This document shows, piece by piece, positions 27,334 to 35,937 of a stretch of 64,000 nucleotides of DNA. The position numbers were made by a program, and so were the translations under genes. Position 1 is the stretch's first letter; each line of letters opens with the position of its first letter. The stretch comes from Lingula anatina (Eukaryota > Brachiopoda > Lingulata > Lingulida > Lingulidae). The notes below the pieces were generated by a model that was given only the letters and a program-made list of their open reading frames with translations, was not told the origin of the DNA and did no database searches. The stretch lies in contig NW_019775534.1 of NCBI RefSeq assembly GCF_001039355.2, forward strand, positions 170,533-234,532, in the 5' to 3' direction.

Positions 27334-30300
27334 TTTATTATTATTATTATTATTATACACCTGGACAAAAGTTTCTTTAAGTAATTTTTACAGAATCTAA
27401 GATGGGCATACAAAAGAAATCTACGTTTTCAGTTCCACTCATCTTGTAAAAAAAAGTTTTTTTTTTAATTATAAATTGGTCCACATGCCTCCTGTGATGG
27501 CAGAGTGACACACTCACCTGAGGGGAGCTCTTCTAAACCAACATCATCTGACTGCAGGAAGAGTGGAGTCCCTATCACATGGGGAAGAGGTCGATTGATG
27601 TAAGGATCCTGGAATAGAAATTATTATTTTAATTATTTCATTTTACATCAACAACATTTAATTTTAATAAATTATTTCATTATATACAGATACATGTCGC
27701 TATTTTGTTGTTGTTGTTGCTGTTGTTGTTGTTGTTGTTGAGGGGCAGGTTAATGTAAGGATCCTAGAGTAAAAATTACTTTTATTTATTCTGTCTTCAA
27801 ATATATATCATATACAATACAATATACAATATATACAAATACAATATCATAAATAAAATTAATATATCATATGTAAAAGTTACTATGATTTTTTTGTTGC
27901 TGGTTCTTCTTTATCTATGATAAATGACACAAGCTGTGAGTCACATGTAAAAGCTAATAAGAACACAATTATTCAAAAATGTAAATATAGAAATCTGCAA
28001 CTGGAAGGTTTTTGCAGCGATGGTTACAAGAAACAGGCCATCAAATATTCACCCTACCTTTGTTGCCTTTATTTTTCATCCTGTTTCGAGAAAGGACGAG
28101 GTGCAAAAACATTTTTTATTGGTAAAATAAGGGTCTCTATACTCCCCTAAGAGACCCCACACACACACGCCCCTCTCTTAGATCTCCCCCCCCCCTCCAG
28201 TACACATACCTTAGGTTCAAAAATAGGATCAACTTTATAATTGGCATCTTCATCCTCAGAATCGGAATTTCCTGCGTTCACATCTAGTTTTTCAAATGCT
28301 GTATCTATCACATGCAGTCCATAGTTAATAGCTTCAGTGATCTTAGGGATAAGTTCGGCTTCTTTTTGTTCCCTCGTCTTTTCTTGTTCCTCACTCTTTT
28401 TCTCACCTTCTGGGTTTTCAGGATTTTGACTGAGGTCTTCTTCATATACTCTCTAGAAAATGAGTTTCAGATGATTTACAATGAGCTAAAGCAAACAAGG
28501 AAGAGAAACGACAGAGGTCTTTTTCATATACACATACTCTCCACATATCAAATTTAAAAATTGTTGAAACTGGACTATGTTAAGAAATAGAGGAAATGAA
28601 CAGACAAAGACAGCGTTCCCAAAAACCTTATTGCACTAGCAGGATTGATCTATCTCTCTTTGCTGAAATTGCCTTTTTTTTTTTTCGAGGACACCTGCTT
28701 ATAGTTACTGAATTGTAAAAGTTTGTATTAATCCCCCAATTATTATAATCATTTTATTATTCAATATATTCGCCATTTCATTTCTTATCTATTTTAATTT
28801 TGGGGCCATTAGCAACAGAAGTGAAATGAATATCAACTTACGTTTTCCACAAACTGCGTATTAGCCAGCATAATGAAGTCATTAAATGTATTATGTACTC
28901 TCACATCCGTGGACTGAAATAAAAAAGAAGAAATGAAAAACTTAGAAAAGTTAATTTAAAAATTTTTAATTTAAATAAAAAATGTATTCACTATCAAAGT
29001 GTTCATTAACAATCCCTTCTACCTCATTTACAAAGCCAATCATCATTCCACCACTTCTGGACATCATGAAATTGCCCATATATTCTGACAGTCAATTAAA
29101 AACGCATCATTTATTTATCAATTATTATTTTAAAGATGCATACAAAGTCAAATTTTTTGTCACAAAAACCAACCAAATGCCAGTATATAGTTTCAAGTAG
29201 TATAACTAAGAGAATTACCAAAAGCCATTGTTTATTTTTACCCGAAAATGATGTTTGAACGGATTTTTCTGCTGGCATTCTAAGCTGTATGTCAATGGGG
29301 CAGGAACGTAGGTCACGGAAATAGGTTAAATTTACAACCAAAAATGTAAAGAAAGGAGCAGTCTAAAGGTCTTTTATGGCTGATCGAGTGATCAATTCAG
29401 TTTATCCCTTGGCATGTCGAATTAATTTGAGTCATATAAGAATCTAGTAGAAGTGGTTTACATGTGTTACTGGGAACCCACGCTCCACCGATGCTCGGTT
29501 CGTATGTACCTTTAANGGAAGTAGGTTAAATTTACAACCATAAATTTAAAGAAAGGAGCAGTCTAAAGGTCTTTTATGGCTGATCGAGTGATCTATTCAG
29601 TTTATTCCTTGGCATGTCAAATTTATTTGAGTCATAGAAGAATCTAGTAGAAGTGGTTTACATGTGTTACTGGGAATCCACGCTCCACCGATGCTCGGTT
29701 CGTATGTACCTTTAAATTTCCTTTGGAACATTAAGAAAAGAACAGTTTTCGTGTGAAATATGACCCATTATTCAGTCAAACAAGGTGACTCTCTTATGAC
29801 CAAACAAGTGCATTTGTACTCGTTTATACATGTATGGTTGGAATGGATTCTGAGAAAAAAAGTACAAGAAAGTTTTCTGATGCACTTTCAATGACTGTCA
29901 GTATATATTCACCTAAAGGAAAGCGCCCATACACTTACCTTCATTTCATTTACAAGTCCATCAACCTGTTTTTCTATCTCATGAGTTCTGGATATCATCT
30001 TCTGTGAAAATTCTTGCAAATACAACAGGAGCTGAAAATGGAATACACAGGGTGTCAAGCATGTTTGAGATATTTAGACACAAGATTTTTTAACTATACA
30101 GTCTGAACTTTTAAGTTTGTCAATAAATGACTGCTGCAAGTGATCATCTGATATCATGAGGATGATGCAACATGTTTTTCTGCTTGTACATAATACAAAA
30201 TTTTCCAATTTATGCCGGCCTTCCAAATTCTGATGACTACTACAACTATGGTGTGATCACTCAAATGAACTGTTAGTGACCCAGGCTATGCATATAAACC

Positions 30301-33300
30301 ATGTACAAAGTCATAAAACATTAAAGTCATAATAACTCTTCGTTTTGGCCAAAAATTGGATTTTCCTGGAAAAAACGGCAATTTTCCCGTACTTACCAAT
30401 GGCCAACGACCCCATTCCTGCATTCAAAGTTAATCCAGGGTTTTTTTCCTAAACGTACGGTTTTTTGTTAAAATCTCTTAAGAGATTTTAACTGACGGAG
30501 CTCTCTCTGACATTGCAAAGTCACTGGTGACCTACTTAAAACCGCGGGAAAAGCAGACAACAACAACACTATATAAGATTCATGAGATATATTCGTCTTT
30601 TTGTTAAAAATGCATTTATATCCACAATGTGTGCCATTCTGGGCTTTTCGTTATCCGACGCACTGTACAAAAACTCGCAACTTACGTCTGCGTCTGCACT
30701 AATGCGTTTGGCGCCATGTTATTTTGGTCTCGAATGAACGCGAGAATCCGCGTGACACCATTACGTCATTAGCAACGAATGCACTTGTCGACCGGAAAAA
30801 AGGCATCGTAAGCCCTATTGACAAGCACAGATTTTAGTTTTCCTACAATAACGGCCGTTTTAGTGGTAAAATACAATAGAATATATTTCCATGCGTTTTT
30901 TACAATGTATTTCATGCGGATTTTTGAATCTCAAAGGAAGAGTTATTATTGCTTTAAANNNNNNNNNNNNNNNNNNNNNNNNNNNNNNNNNNNNNNNNNN
31001 NNNNNNNNNNNNNNNNNNNNNNNNNNNNNNNNNNNNNNNNNNNNNNNNNNNNNNNNNNNNNNNNNNNNNNNNNNNNNNNNNNNNNNNNNNNNNNNNNNNN
31101 NNNNNNNNNNNNNNNNNNNNNNNNNNNNNNNNNNNNNNNNNNNNNNNNNNNNNNNNNNNNNNNNNNNNNNNNNNNNNNNNNNNNNNNNNNNNNNNNNNNN
31201 NNNNNNNNNNNNNNNNNNNNNNNNNNNNNNNNNNNNNNNNNNNNNNNNNNNNNNNNNNNNNNNNNNNNNNNNNNNNNNNNNNNNNNNNNNNNNNNNNNNN
31301 NNNNNNNNNNNNNNNNNNNNNNNNNNNNNNNNNNNNNNNNNNNNNNNNNNNNNNNNNNNNNNNNNNNNNNNNNNNNNNNNNNNNNNNNNNNNNNNNNNNN
31401 NNNNNNNNNNNNNNNNNNNNNNNNNNNNNNNNNNNNNNNNNNNNNNNNNNNNNNNNNNNNNNNNNNNNNNNNNNNNNNNNNNNNNNNNNNNNNNNNNNNN
31501 NNNNNNNNNNNNNNNNNNNNNNNNNNNNNNNNNNNNNNNNNNNNNNNNNNNNNNNNNNNNNNNNNNNNNNNNNNNNNNNNNNNNNNNNNNNNNNNNNNNN
31601 NNNNNNNNNNNNNNNNNNNNNNNNNNNNNNNNNNNNNNNNNNNNNNNNNNNNNNNNNNNNNNNNNNNNNNNNNNNNNNNNNNNNNNNNNNNNNNNNNNNN
31701 NNNNNNNNNNNNNNNNNNNNNNNNNNNNNNNNNNNNNNNNNNNNNNNNNNNNNNNNNNNNNNNNNNNNNNNNNNNNNNNNNNNNNNNNNNNNNNNNNNNN
31801 NNNNNNNNNNNNNNNNNNNNNNNNNNNNNNNNNNNNNNNNNNNNNNNNNNNNNNNNNNNNNNNNNNNNNNNNNNNNNNNNNNNNNNNNNNNNNNNNNNNN
31901 NNNNNNNNNNNNNNNNNNNNNNNNNNNNNNNNNNNCAACGACCCCATTCCTGCATTCAAAGTTAATCCAGGGTTTTTTTCCTAAACGTACGGTTTTTTGT
32001 TAAAATCTCTTAAGAGATTTTAACTGACGGAGCTCTCTCTGACATTGCAAAGTCACTGGTGACCTACTTAAAACCGCGGGAAAAGCAGACAACAACAACA
32101 CTATATAAGATTCATGAGATATATTCGTCTTTTTGTTAAAAATGCATTTATATCCACAATGTGTGCCATTCTGGGCTTTTCGTTATCCGACGCACTGTAC
32201 AAAAACTCGCAACTTACGTCTGCGTCTGCACTAATGCGTTTGGCGCCATGTTATTTTGGTCTCGAATGAACGCGAGAATCCGCGTGACACCATTACGTCA
32301 TTAGCAACGAATGCACTTGTCGACCGGAAAAAAGGCATCGTAAGCCCTATTGACAAGCACAGATTTTAGTTTTCCTACAATAACGGCCGTTTTAGTGGTA
32401 AAATACAATAGAATATATTTCCATGCGTTTTTTACAATGTATTTCATGCGGATTTTTGAATCTCAAAGGAAGAGTTATTATTGCTTTAAACATAAGATAA
32501 GATTTCTAGTTCTTTCCATAAAACATCACATGGACTTACTGTGTTATTTTAAATGGCAAATTTTTATGTAAGTGTCTGAAAAAACTAAATCTTGAAAAGG
32601 TCAACTCTCTTCCTCCACACACGTCATTAAATGGATGTTTAATAGCTAGGCCCCTGCAGCAACGGTGCATGTAAAGGCAGGAAGACTATCGAGACATTAG
32701 CGGTATTGCTTTTTAAGTGGACTCTGCCATATTAAGTCAGCGGATCAGTTACTCGGCAGATCATCTGTTATAAATGTGCTTTAAGTTAAAGGAAGCATTT
32801 CAAAATATTTTCCTTAAACCTGTCACCTTATACTGTACACCTTCCTGACACCTACCCCTGCGTCTCCAGCAAGACTCCAGTTTGTGGCACCTTTTCTTAT
32901 TTCGTCAATGCTCCACGACCTTTCCCACACCTTCTCCTCCTCTTGGCTAGGTGGTGCCCCCTGAAGACCATTTTCTTGTGGAGCGACGGGGCCATTGGTG
33001 ACTGGACCGTTAGCCTAGAGGAGACACAAAACACATCCAACAACATTAAAATAATTTATTTTGTCATTTTCATTAAAAAATAAAAAAGGAAGAATGTGCA
33101 CTTGTTACACATGACTGGCTTACTTGTATAAACTCCAGAAGTTTCAACATGAATTTAACCTGACTGCATTCAACGACACCCTAGACAATAAAGTCCAAGT
33201 TACTTGATGTTGGTCACCCCCCCCCCCCCTCTCCCCCAACCTCAAAATATTTAGAAAAATTACTAGTCAATTTAATTAAACATGCTGTGTCTCCGACCGC

Positions 33301-33629
33301 TTAGCAATGTGCCATAATATAAGTGCATTAATTGTATTAATTACCGAATAATCAAAATGTAGTTAAAATAGCGTCTGAACATCAAAATAAAAGCGAAAGT
33401 TATCAAAGAACAGGATATCAACATTGAAATTATCCAAACCCGAGCGATTCGTCGCTCTGCACAAAGGTTTCTAATTACCCTATGGGAAATATTAAAAATC
33501 CATAATGTGAGAACAGTAGCATATTTATATACTCACCGTCGTTCCCGTGTCTAGTGGCGGAGGAAGAGGAGTATCTCCCATATTAGGAGGTGGTGGGGGA
33601 GGCGGCGGCGGAGGTGGTGGTGGTGCCAT
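1081..33629 (-). CDS. WASHC2: WASHC2 / FAM21, WASH complex subunit 2 (33 exons, 1575 aa)
   Basis: WASHC2 is the scaffold subunit of the pentameric WASH complex, which drives Arp2/3 actin assembly on endosomes. Its head binds the complex, and its long tail binds retromer (VPS35), capping protein and other partners through LFa motifs. Exons placed by eye, in transcription order: 33629-33537, 33014-32856, 30031-29939, 28913-28842, 28452-28210, 27608-27518, 27094-26979, 26509-26420, 26084-25971, 25592-25454, 25215-25126, 24927-24818, 24325-24223, 23355-23293, 22588-22436, 22174-22026, 21842-21753, 20582-20401, 13153-13057, 11907-11810, 11395-11161, 10840-10709, 10370-10224, 9892-9776, 9566-9315, 8635-8522, 8017-7906, 7664-7585, 6695-6567 (repeated at 5409-5281), 4858-4187 (partly repeated at 6144-5573), 3693-3655, 2038-1834, 1229-1081. 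Phases agree throughout and the total is divisible by three. Human FAM21 is about 1.3 kilo-residues, so this tail is longer. Identity is very secure; a few small exons could be alternatively spliced. Confidence 0.95.
1714..1838. repeat. GC-rich minisatellite that triplicates the exon 32 splice donor
   Basis: The string caccaacatctc occurs three times (near 1715, 1776 and 1831), separated by runs of CCCCCACC and CCCTCTCC. The last copy is the real 5' splice site of WASHC2 exon 32 (minus strand, GTTG|GTGAGT). The copy near 1776 reproduces the exon end and donor; the outermost copy keeps only part of it. Spacing is about 61 and 55 bp. Confidence 0.8.
3792..3893. mobile_element. Short inverted-repeat element (102 bp, TA-flanked)
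   Basis: The ends read GGGCTCATTTCCAAT and, inverted, GGGCTCATTCCCAAT, with TA on both sides. A relative at about 7046-7478 shares the inner part (agatcaaactccac...gactcttgct) and is split by another element. Probably a non-autonomous DNA transposon (MITE); superfamily not determined. Confidence 0.6.
3994..4153. mobile_element. MITE with about 30-bp terminal inverted repeats (160 bp)
   Basis: Left end GGTCGCATTCAGAACAGTGG; the right end inverted is GGCCGCATTCAGAACAGTGG. Both sides are flanked by TA. The internal part also folds back (tcaaatatggc against gccatatttga). It lies in the intron just past the donor of WASHC2 exon 30. TA target duplication suggests a Tc1/mariner-like or related origin; this is inference. 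Confidence 0.7.
4287..6752. repeat. Apparently identical 1180-bp direct duplication on both sides of a gap
   Basis: 4287-5466 and 5573-6752 match at a constant offset of 1286 bases as far as I compared, introns included. Each contains WASHC2 exon 29 and most of exon 30. The repeats meet exactly at the two edges of the N run 5467-5572. Such edge-to-edge identity is typical of contig overlap not collapsed by the assembler, so the gene probably has a single copy of these exons. Confidence 0.85.
5467..5572. other. Assembly gap (106 N)
   Basis: Run of N inside the intron and the second copy of WASHC2 exon 30; no information. Confidence 0.99.
6567..24927 (-). CDS. WASHC2: WASHC2 exons 12-29: LFa-motif tail with repeated PxGGVSxFG modules (residues about 434-1221)
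   Basis: Nearly every exon here encodes one or two acidic Leu-Phe motifs of the LFa type known to bind retromer: exon 12 [10 protein letters not shown] and [10 protein letters not shown] (matching vertebrate SPFGSGGGLF...GLFDDEDEE), exon 15 [20 protein letters not shown], exon 16 [18 protein letters not shown], exon 18 [14 protein letters not shown], exon 19 [14 protein letters not shown], exon 20 [17 protein letters not shown], exon 21 [16 protein letters not shown], exon 22 [10 protein letters not shown] and VDLFGAAS, exons 23-26 further DLFG pairs. Exons 14, 17, 21, 25, 26 and 27 also encode a PxG[G/A][V/I]S[M/L/I]FG module. Exons 28-29 give [21 protein letters not shown], equivalent to RIGKIQANLAINPAALLP of vertebrates. 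Intron 18 (13154-20400) is 7.2 kb and rich in transposons. Confidence 0.92.
7046..7478. mobile_element. Older short element split by a TTAA-flanked MITE
   Basis: The sequence before 7127 and after 7427 resembles the left and right parts of the 3792-3893 element: gggttcattccctatga ... gactcttgct, then aatgcaattagattagcag ... . The uninterrupted relative at 3852-3875 reads gactcttgctgaatgcaatc, giving an approximate empty site for the inner insertion. Confidence 0.6.
7127..7427. mobile_element. TTAA-flanked MITE, copy 1 (301 bp)
   Basis: Ends are AGGGATAATAACTCTTCG and its inverse, with TTAA at 7123-7126 and 7428-7431. TTAA duplication is the hallmark of piggyBac and Kolobok transposons. No coding capacity is visible. 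It lies in WASHC2 intron 28. Two relatives occur at 13223-13593 and 30325-32485. Confidence 0.8.
8083..8245. mobile_element. CAGGCC...-type MITE, copy in WASHC2 intron 26 (163 bp)
   Basis: Starts CAGGCCCATAGCCAG and ends CTGGCTACAGGCCTA, flanked by TGTTA on both sides (8078-8082 and 8246-8250). Relatives are at about 17786-17953 and 59835-60001. Five-base target duplications are seen at two copies. Confidence 0.75.
10152..10192. repeat. (TG)n(AG)n microsatellite
   Basis: Compound dinucleotide tract in WASHC2 intron 23, about 30 bases past the exon 23 donor. Confidence 0.95.
10536..10572. repeat. (CT)n microsatellite
   Basis: Pure CT tract in WASHC2 intron 22. Other short tracts in this gene: (AG)n at 424-448, (TG)n at 12946-12969, (AC)n at 13679-13710 and (AATA)n at 17124-17162. 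Confidence 0.95.
12104..12387. repeat. Inverted-repeat element in WASHC2 intron 19
   Basis: Arms of about 35 bp (cactcaatcttttcaatg-type core at 12121-12139, inverted at 12351-12369) flank a 210-bp AT-rich centre. Arms differ at a few bases. Probably a decayed MITE; no clear target duplication. Confidence 0.55.
13223..13593. mobile_element. TTAA-flanked MITE, copy 2
   Basis: Same family and orientation as 7127-7427, with TTAA at 13219-13222 and 13594-13597. It contains an (ATA)n stretch with a single N at 13347 and a short internal duplication next to it, so its length is uncertain. It is in WASHC2 intron 18, next to exon 19. Confidence 0.78.
15087..15241. mobile_element. Degraded copy of the 34829-34997 MITE family
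   Basis: Shares ttctgacagtcttcca, tgttgatcgatcctc, gaccatcttctgacagaaa and gaccgtcttctggaagaccc with the element at 34829-34997. The ends are worn and no target duplication is clear. Confidence 0.65.
16446..17058. mobile_element. 613-bp DNA transposon with 77-bp TIRs and 8-bp target duplication
   Basis: Left TIR 16446-16522 and right TIR 16982-17058 are inverted copies with about two mismatches in 77 bp, starting CACCCTGAGCTTCA. Both sides carry the 8-bp direct repeat ACTAAAGG (16438-16445 and 17059-17066). Eight-base duplications fit hAT, P or related superfamilies. The interior has several CCAAT/ATTGG boxes, a tttatataagcc TATA-like string near 16540, and an open frame resembling the start of a RecQ-like helicase. 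It is in WASHC2 intron 18. The near-identical TIRs and perfect duplication point to fairly recent insertion. Confidence 0.85.
16736..16891 (+). pseudogene. RecQ-like helicase N-terminal fragment inside the transposon (51 aa)
   Basis: The frame starts [19 protein letters not shown] and contains [19 protein letters not shown], with the Walker A motif PTGYGKS (residues 28-34) in the form used by RecQ-family SF2 DNA helicases. It stops after SALstop. Only the first motif region is present; no DEAH box or later motifs follow. It looks like the first exon of a helicase gene carried, with its CCAAT-rich upstream DNA, between transposon TIRs. It may be either a captured host exon or the remnant of an element that normally encodes such a helicase. 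Confidence 0.65.
17327..17574. mobile_element. PIF/Harbinger-like MITE (248 bp, TAA duplication)
   Basis: Long TIRs of about 95 bp start GGGACCGTTCACATGAAAAA (right end inverted GGCTGCGTTCACATGAAAAA), flanked by TAA at 17324-17326 and 17575-17577. A 3-bp TWA duplication with GG... ends fits PIF/Harbinger. It is almost wholly palindromic and 270 bp from the 8-bp-duplication transposon. Confidence 0.75.
17786..17953. mobile_element. CAGGCC...-type MITE, degraded copy in intron 18
   Basis: Matches the 8083-8245 element along its length: aggcctgtagccaggg, ggaaaaggtcccctctgg, ttcttcagaaaaagaacc, aaattgctggctat. A C9 run and substitutions mark decay. Confidence 0.65.
18764..19068. repeat. Compound CT/CA microsatellite, about 300 bp
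   Basis: Alternating tracts of (TC)n and (AC)n with interruptions, within WASHC2 intron 18. All frames stay open, which creates spurious reading frames on both strands. Confidence 0.95.
19492..19850. repeat. Dispersed direct repeat, copy 1 (partner 22742-23040)
   Basis: Shares long strings with 22742-23040 in the same orientation, for example aagaggacaaaatag, catatatcttggtttgacat and tactgctacaaacaggtttt. Copy 1 has about 70 extra bases near 19670-19735. No TIRs, tail or coding capacity are visible, so the family is unknown. Confidence 0.75.
20130..20396 (+). mobile_element. Two non-LTR retrotransposon 3' ends with (ATT)n tails
   Basis: The 3' segment aatgggct...agaaataaa..atttctatta followed by (ATT)n occurs twice, ending about 20220 and 20396. 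A LINE-like element with a trinucleotide tail is the usual source. The second tail stops about three bases from the WASHC2 exon 18 donor (GT at 20400-20399). Confidence 0.6.
21600..21736. repeat. (CA)n microsatellite pair beside WASHC2 exon 17
   Basis: Two (AC)n tracts of about 39 and 50 bp, separated by a CA-rich spacer. The second ends about 17 bases before the exon 17 donor. Confidence 0.95.
22742..23040. repeat. Dispersed direct repeat, copy 2
   Basis: Partner of 19492-19850; lies in WASHC2 intron 14, without the 70-base insertion. Confidence 0.75.
25126..27094 (-). CDS. WASHC2: WASHC2 exons 7-11: acidic Ser/Glu linker and lysine-rich segment (residues about 251-433)
   Basis: Exon 7 (27094-26979), exon 8 (26509-26420) and exon 9 (26084-25971) encode runs of S/E/D with SESEES patterns and one DGDLFG motif. 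Exon 10 (25592-25454) gives [17 protein letters not shown], equivalent to the SFADELAARI segment in vertebrate FAM21, which marks the head/tail transition. Exon 11 (25215-25126) is almost only Lys, Glu and Ser. Low complexity makes these exons poor for homology searches, but splice sites and phases are clean. The many serines in acidic context suggest casein-kinase-2 type phosphorylation; that is inference. Confidence 0.88.
25670..25711. repeat. (TAG)n microsatellite
   Basis: About 13 TAG/GTA units in WASHC2 intron 9, next to interrupted ATA repeats. Confidence 0.95.
27277..27355. repeat. (AAT)n/(ATT)n palindromic microsatellite
   Basis: About 55 bp of ATA units followed directly by about 22 bp of TTA units, so the tract can fold on itself. 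It lies in WASHC2 intron 6. Confidence 0.93.
27518..33629 (-). CDS. WASHC2: WASHC2 exons 1-6: polyproline start and WASH-assembly head (residues 1-250)
   Basis: Exon 1 starts at the ATG at 33629-33627 in a good context (AAG before, G after) and encodes Met-Ala, 13 prolines, then [16 protein letters not shown]. Exon 2 carries [20 protein letters not shown] (residues 60-79), matching the WERPWSVEEIR...WSLAADAG block of vertebrate FAM21. Exon 3 reads [10 protein letters not shown]...SRTHEI...VDGL, exon 4 [17 protein letters not shown], and exon 5 RVYEED through [19 protein letters not shown]. These are the most conserved parts of the family and form the head that assembles with the other WASH subunits. 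Exon 6 reads [20 protein letters not shown]. The polyproline stretch is not in the vertebrate proteins as I know them. Introns 2 and 3 are long; intron 2 carries a transposon and an assembly gap. Confidence 0.94.
29315..29720. repeat. About 200-bp near-identical tandem copy joined by a single N
   Basis: The block aggttaaatttacaacca ... tcggttcgtatgtaccttt before the N at 29516 recurs right after it with a few substitutions. Divergence of a few per cent plus a lone N suggests two alleles joined end to end, in WASHC2 intron 3. Confidence 0.75.
30325..32485. mobile_element. TTAA-flanked element, copy 3 (longer, inverted), broken by a gap
   Basis: Ends AGTCATAATAACTCTTCG and (inverted) AGCAATAATAACTCTTCC, with TTAA at 30321-30324 and 32486-32489. 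Inner parts match the other two copies in reverse: ttttggccaaaaattgg, acttaccaatggcc, gttaaaatctctta, acaataacggccgtttt. 30404-30958 and 31936-32490 look identical (offset 1532) across the N run. Without the duplicated part and gap the element would be about 629 bp. Confidence 0.72.
30959..31935. other. Assembly gap (977 N)
   Basis: Run of N in WASHC2 intron 2, flanked by 555-bp direct copies. No sequence is available. Confidence 0.99.
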
Positions 33630-34540
33630 CTTGGATTTGTCATGTGATAATATTGAACCGATGTTTGGAGTTTAGTTTCGGGTTACGCTGTAGGTACCAA
33701 ATTAGTGTAACTGTGAAAACAAAAAAGATTTTGTGGTTGTGTGGTGATCTTTTGTATAATTAATAAGTGGTCTATGAAGGAAAATACACAAGAACCTAAA
33801 AGTATGTTTCTTAGATTTAAAAAAATGAAAAATTTAAGATCACGACGATCTCTGTGACCTCAATGACCTCACAATAAACGCACACAGCAGAAAACGTCTG
33901 CGCTTTCATAACGCAACTATTTGTACACGCAGGTCTTGGAAACGACTTTGGTCACTGTAAATAGGCCTACCTATAATATATCATTTAAGTAGTGAAGAGG
34001 CCTCTTTATAACGTTTTATATGAATCAAAGTCTTCATGCAGGTTAATTAGGGCTGAGGCACCAGGACAAAATGTTTTAGGCCTATAGAAAATTGATTTTA
34101 TGAAGCTAATTTTCACGTAAGAGCCTATTTCATTTGTCAACACAAATCTTCGTTTGTATGGAATTAAAACGGACATAGGCTATAAACATAAAATCGCTAT
34201 GACAAACGCCTAGGTCTACAAAAAATTATCAAAAAATTATAAGATAGGCCTATAGGCCTATAAATAAATAGGCTAAAAAGAGACAAAGACGCAATCACTT
34301 ATCTGAAATTTCCCACACTCTTGATGAGGTAGGCTATAGGAAAAAGTTAAGCTTGGCCACCAAAGCTAAGATGTTGCCAATATCAAATTTTGCCTCTTGG
34401 GGCGACTTTGACGAACGCAAATTCAATCTCATCGAAAAAATTCCAGCATTATGTAACGTGAATATGAAGCCTCACAACTGGGTTATCTTATTGTAGATCA
34501 TTAGATATAGGCCTATGCTTTTATATACAGACTATTTTCA
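33630..34540. other. WASHC2 upstream region, no recognised element
   Basis: I see no TATA box at a useful distance and no gene. The minus-strand promoter of WASHC2 should lie here, probably TATA-less. Confidence 0.4.
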
Positions 34541-34828
34541 GGGGCGGATCCAGGATTCTCTACAAGGGGGGGAGGGGGGGGGGGGTATTTGAAAAAAACG
34601 AAAATAAAAAGAAAGAGAAAGAAAAGAAAAGAAGGAAAAATAATTTTTCAACTTTAATACGTGGAACGAACGATCAAAATTTAATACTGAATAAATTATA
34701 AATTAGGCCTACTATTTAAAATAAAAAAAGTCTTCTAATAACAACGCAAGATCGTAACGTAAGCTTTATGACACTTGATCACGGTCACTTTGTTCAGTTT
34801 CAAAATTTTTATATCTAGGCATGTATTG

Positions 34829-34997
34829 CAGGGGCGGATCCAGAGATATTTTCTGACAGTCTTCCATATTATATTTGTTGATCCATCCTCCATTTTTTGA
34901 CCGTCTTCCGACAGAAAAAATTAGATACCCGTCAATGTAAACTTGAAAATCTGACCGTCTTCCGGAAGACCCAGAAGACGGCCTAAATCCGCCCCTG
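34829..34997. mobile_element. MITE with CAGGGGCGGATCC ends (169 bp, TATTG duplication)
   Basis: Starts CAGGGGCGGATCCAG, ends AAATCCGCCCCTG, flanked by TATTG at 34824-34828 and 34998-35002. Similar gggcggatccagga strings at about 34543, 41473, 44508 and 58243 are single ends of related repeats without a visible partner end. Confidence 0.75.
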
Positions 34998-35929
34998 TAT
35001 TGAACATAATTTGTCTGTACCAATATACCTAGTGTTCGGCAACTTAGGTTGTATGAGCGCCAGGGAGATGTGAAAGGTTGACAGTGACAGCTCAGACTTA
35101 TTACAATGTTAAAACGCGTATTAAAAATTAAACGTATAAACGATAAATATTTAATTACAATTTTTATCTTATTGTTTTATTCATTTGTTTTCCGTTTTTT
35201 TTTCCTCTCTACTCATGGTACTGTCATCAGGGTAGGCCTACTGATAATCCGAAGCCATGAATGAAGGCGTCCGTTGTTAATTATCACCTATATCAGTAGA
35301 CCTTCTATATACACAAAAATATTCATTAGTTTCTGCTGCCTGGTATAAGTTAATCAAGATTCTTCACGTGACCTAGTGCTGCTTTCTTTAGTTTCGTAAA
35401 ATCACAATAATTTGTTTTCATTTCTCACAGTAACAACTCAGTCGATTACAAAATATGTTATAGAGTACTGAGGTGGCTGTATATGCTATGTCCAGTGTAC
35501 TTTCAATTGACTCACTACAATTCACTACAATCAAAAGAACCATGCTCCCTCAGGCTGCAGTCACCCTACATTTTGGATCAGTGTTTGTACATGCATACGC
35601 ACGTTCTAAAGTGACCCGCGAGAAGTTCACGGCTACCTGTAAGGCCTACCAGTTTAACGGACATCCGGCCTATCATAATTTTGGGGAGAAGGTATGTTGC
35701 TCAGAAATTTTCATCAAATTTGCCTGTTCATTTCGAAGTCACTGCTTAGTACTTATTACTCTTATTATAAAATAAAATAGTAAACAGAATAATCAAAATA
35801 AAAAATAATAAATAAAATGTATATGTTAAAAAGATATTATAAACAATTATGGGCATCACTATCAAACACCACCCCCCTATTAACAAGTTGACCAGGAACG
35901 CCACCATGTGACTATATACCAACTAAAGG

Positions 35930-35937
35930 TATAAAAG
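35930..35937 (+). promoter_or_regulatory. TATA box of the segment A cassette transcript
   Basis: TATAAAAG, followed about 30 nt later by an initiator-like gttcattctacgcag (35958-35972). Box and initiator are kept in segment C at 52259, where the eighth base differs. Promoter structure is seen; transcription is inferred. Confidence 0.6.

Noticed and set aside
30818-32003. Long open frames across the 977-N gap
   Set aside because: They are open only because N codons do not produce stops; the real sequence at each end is transposon DNA.
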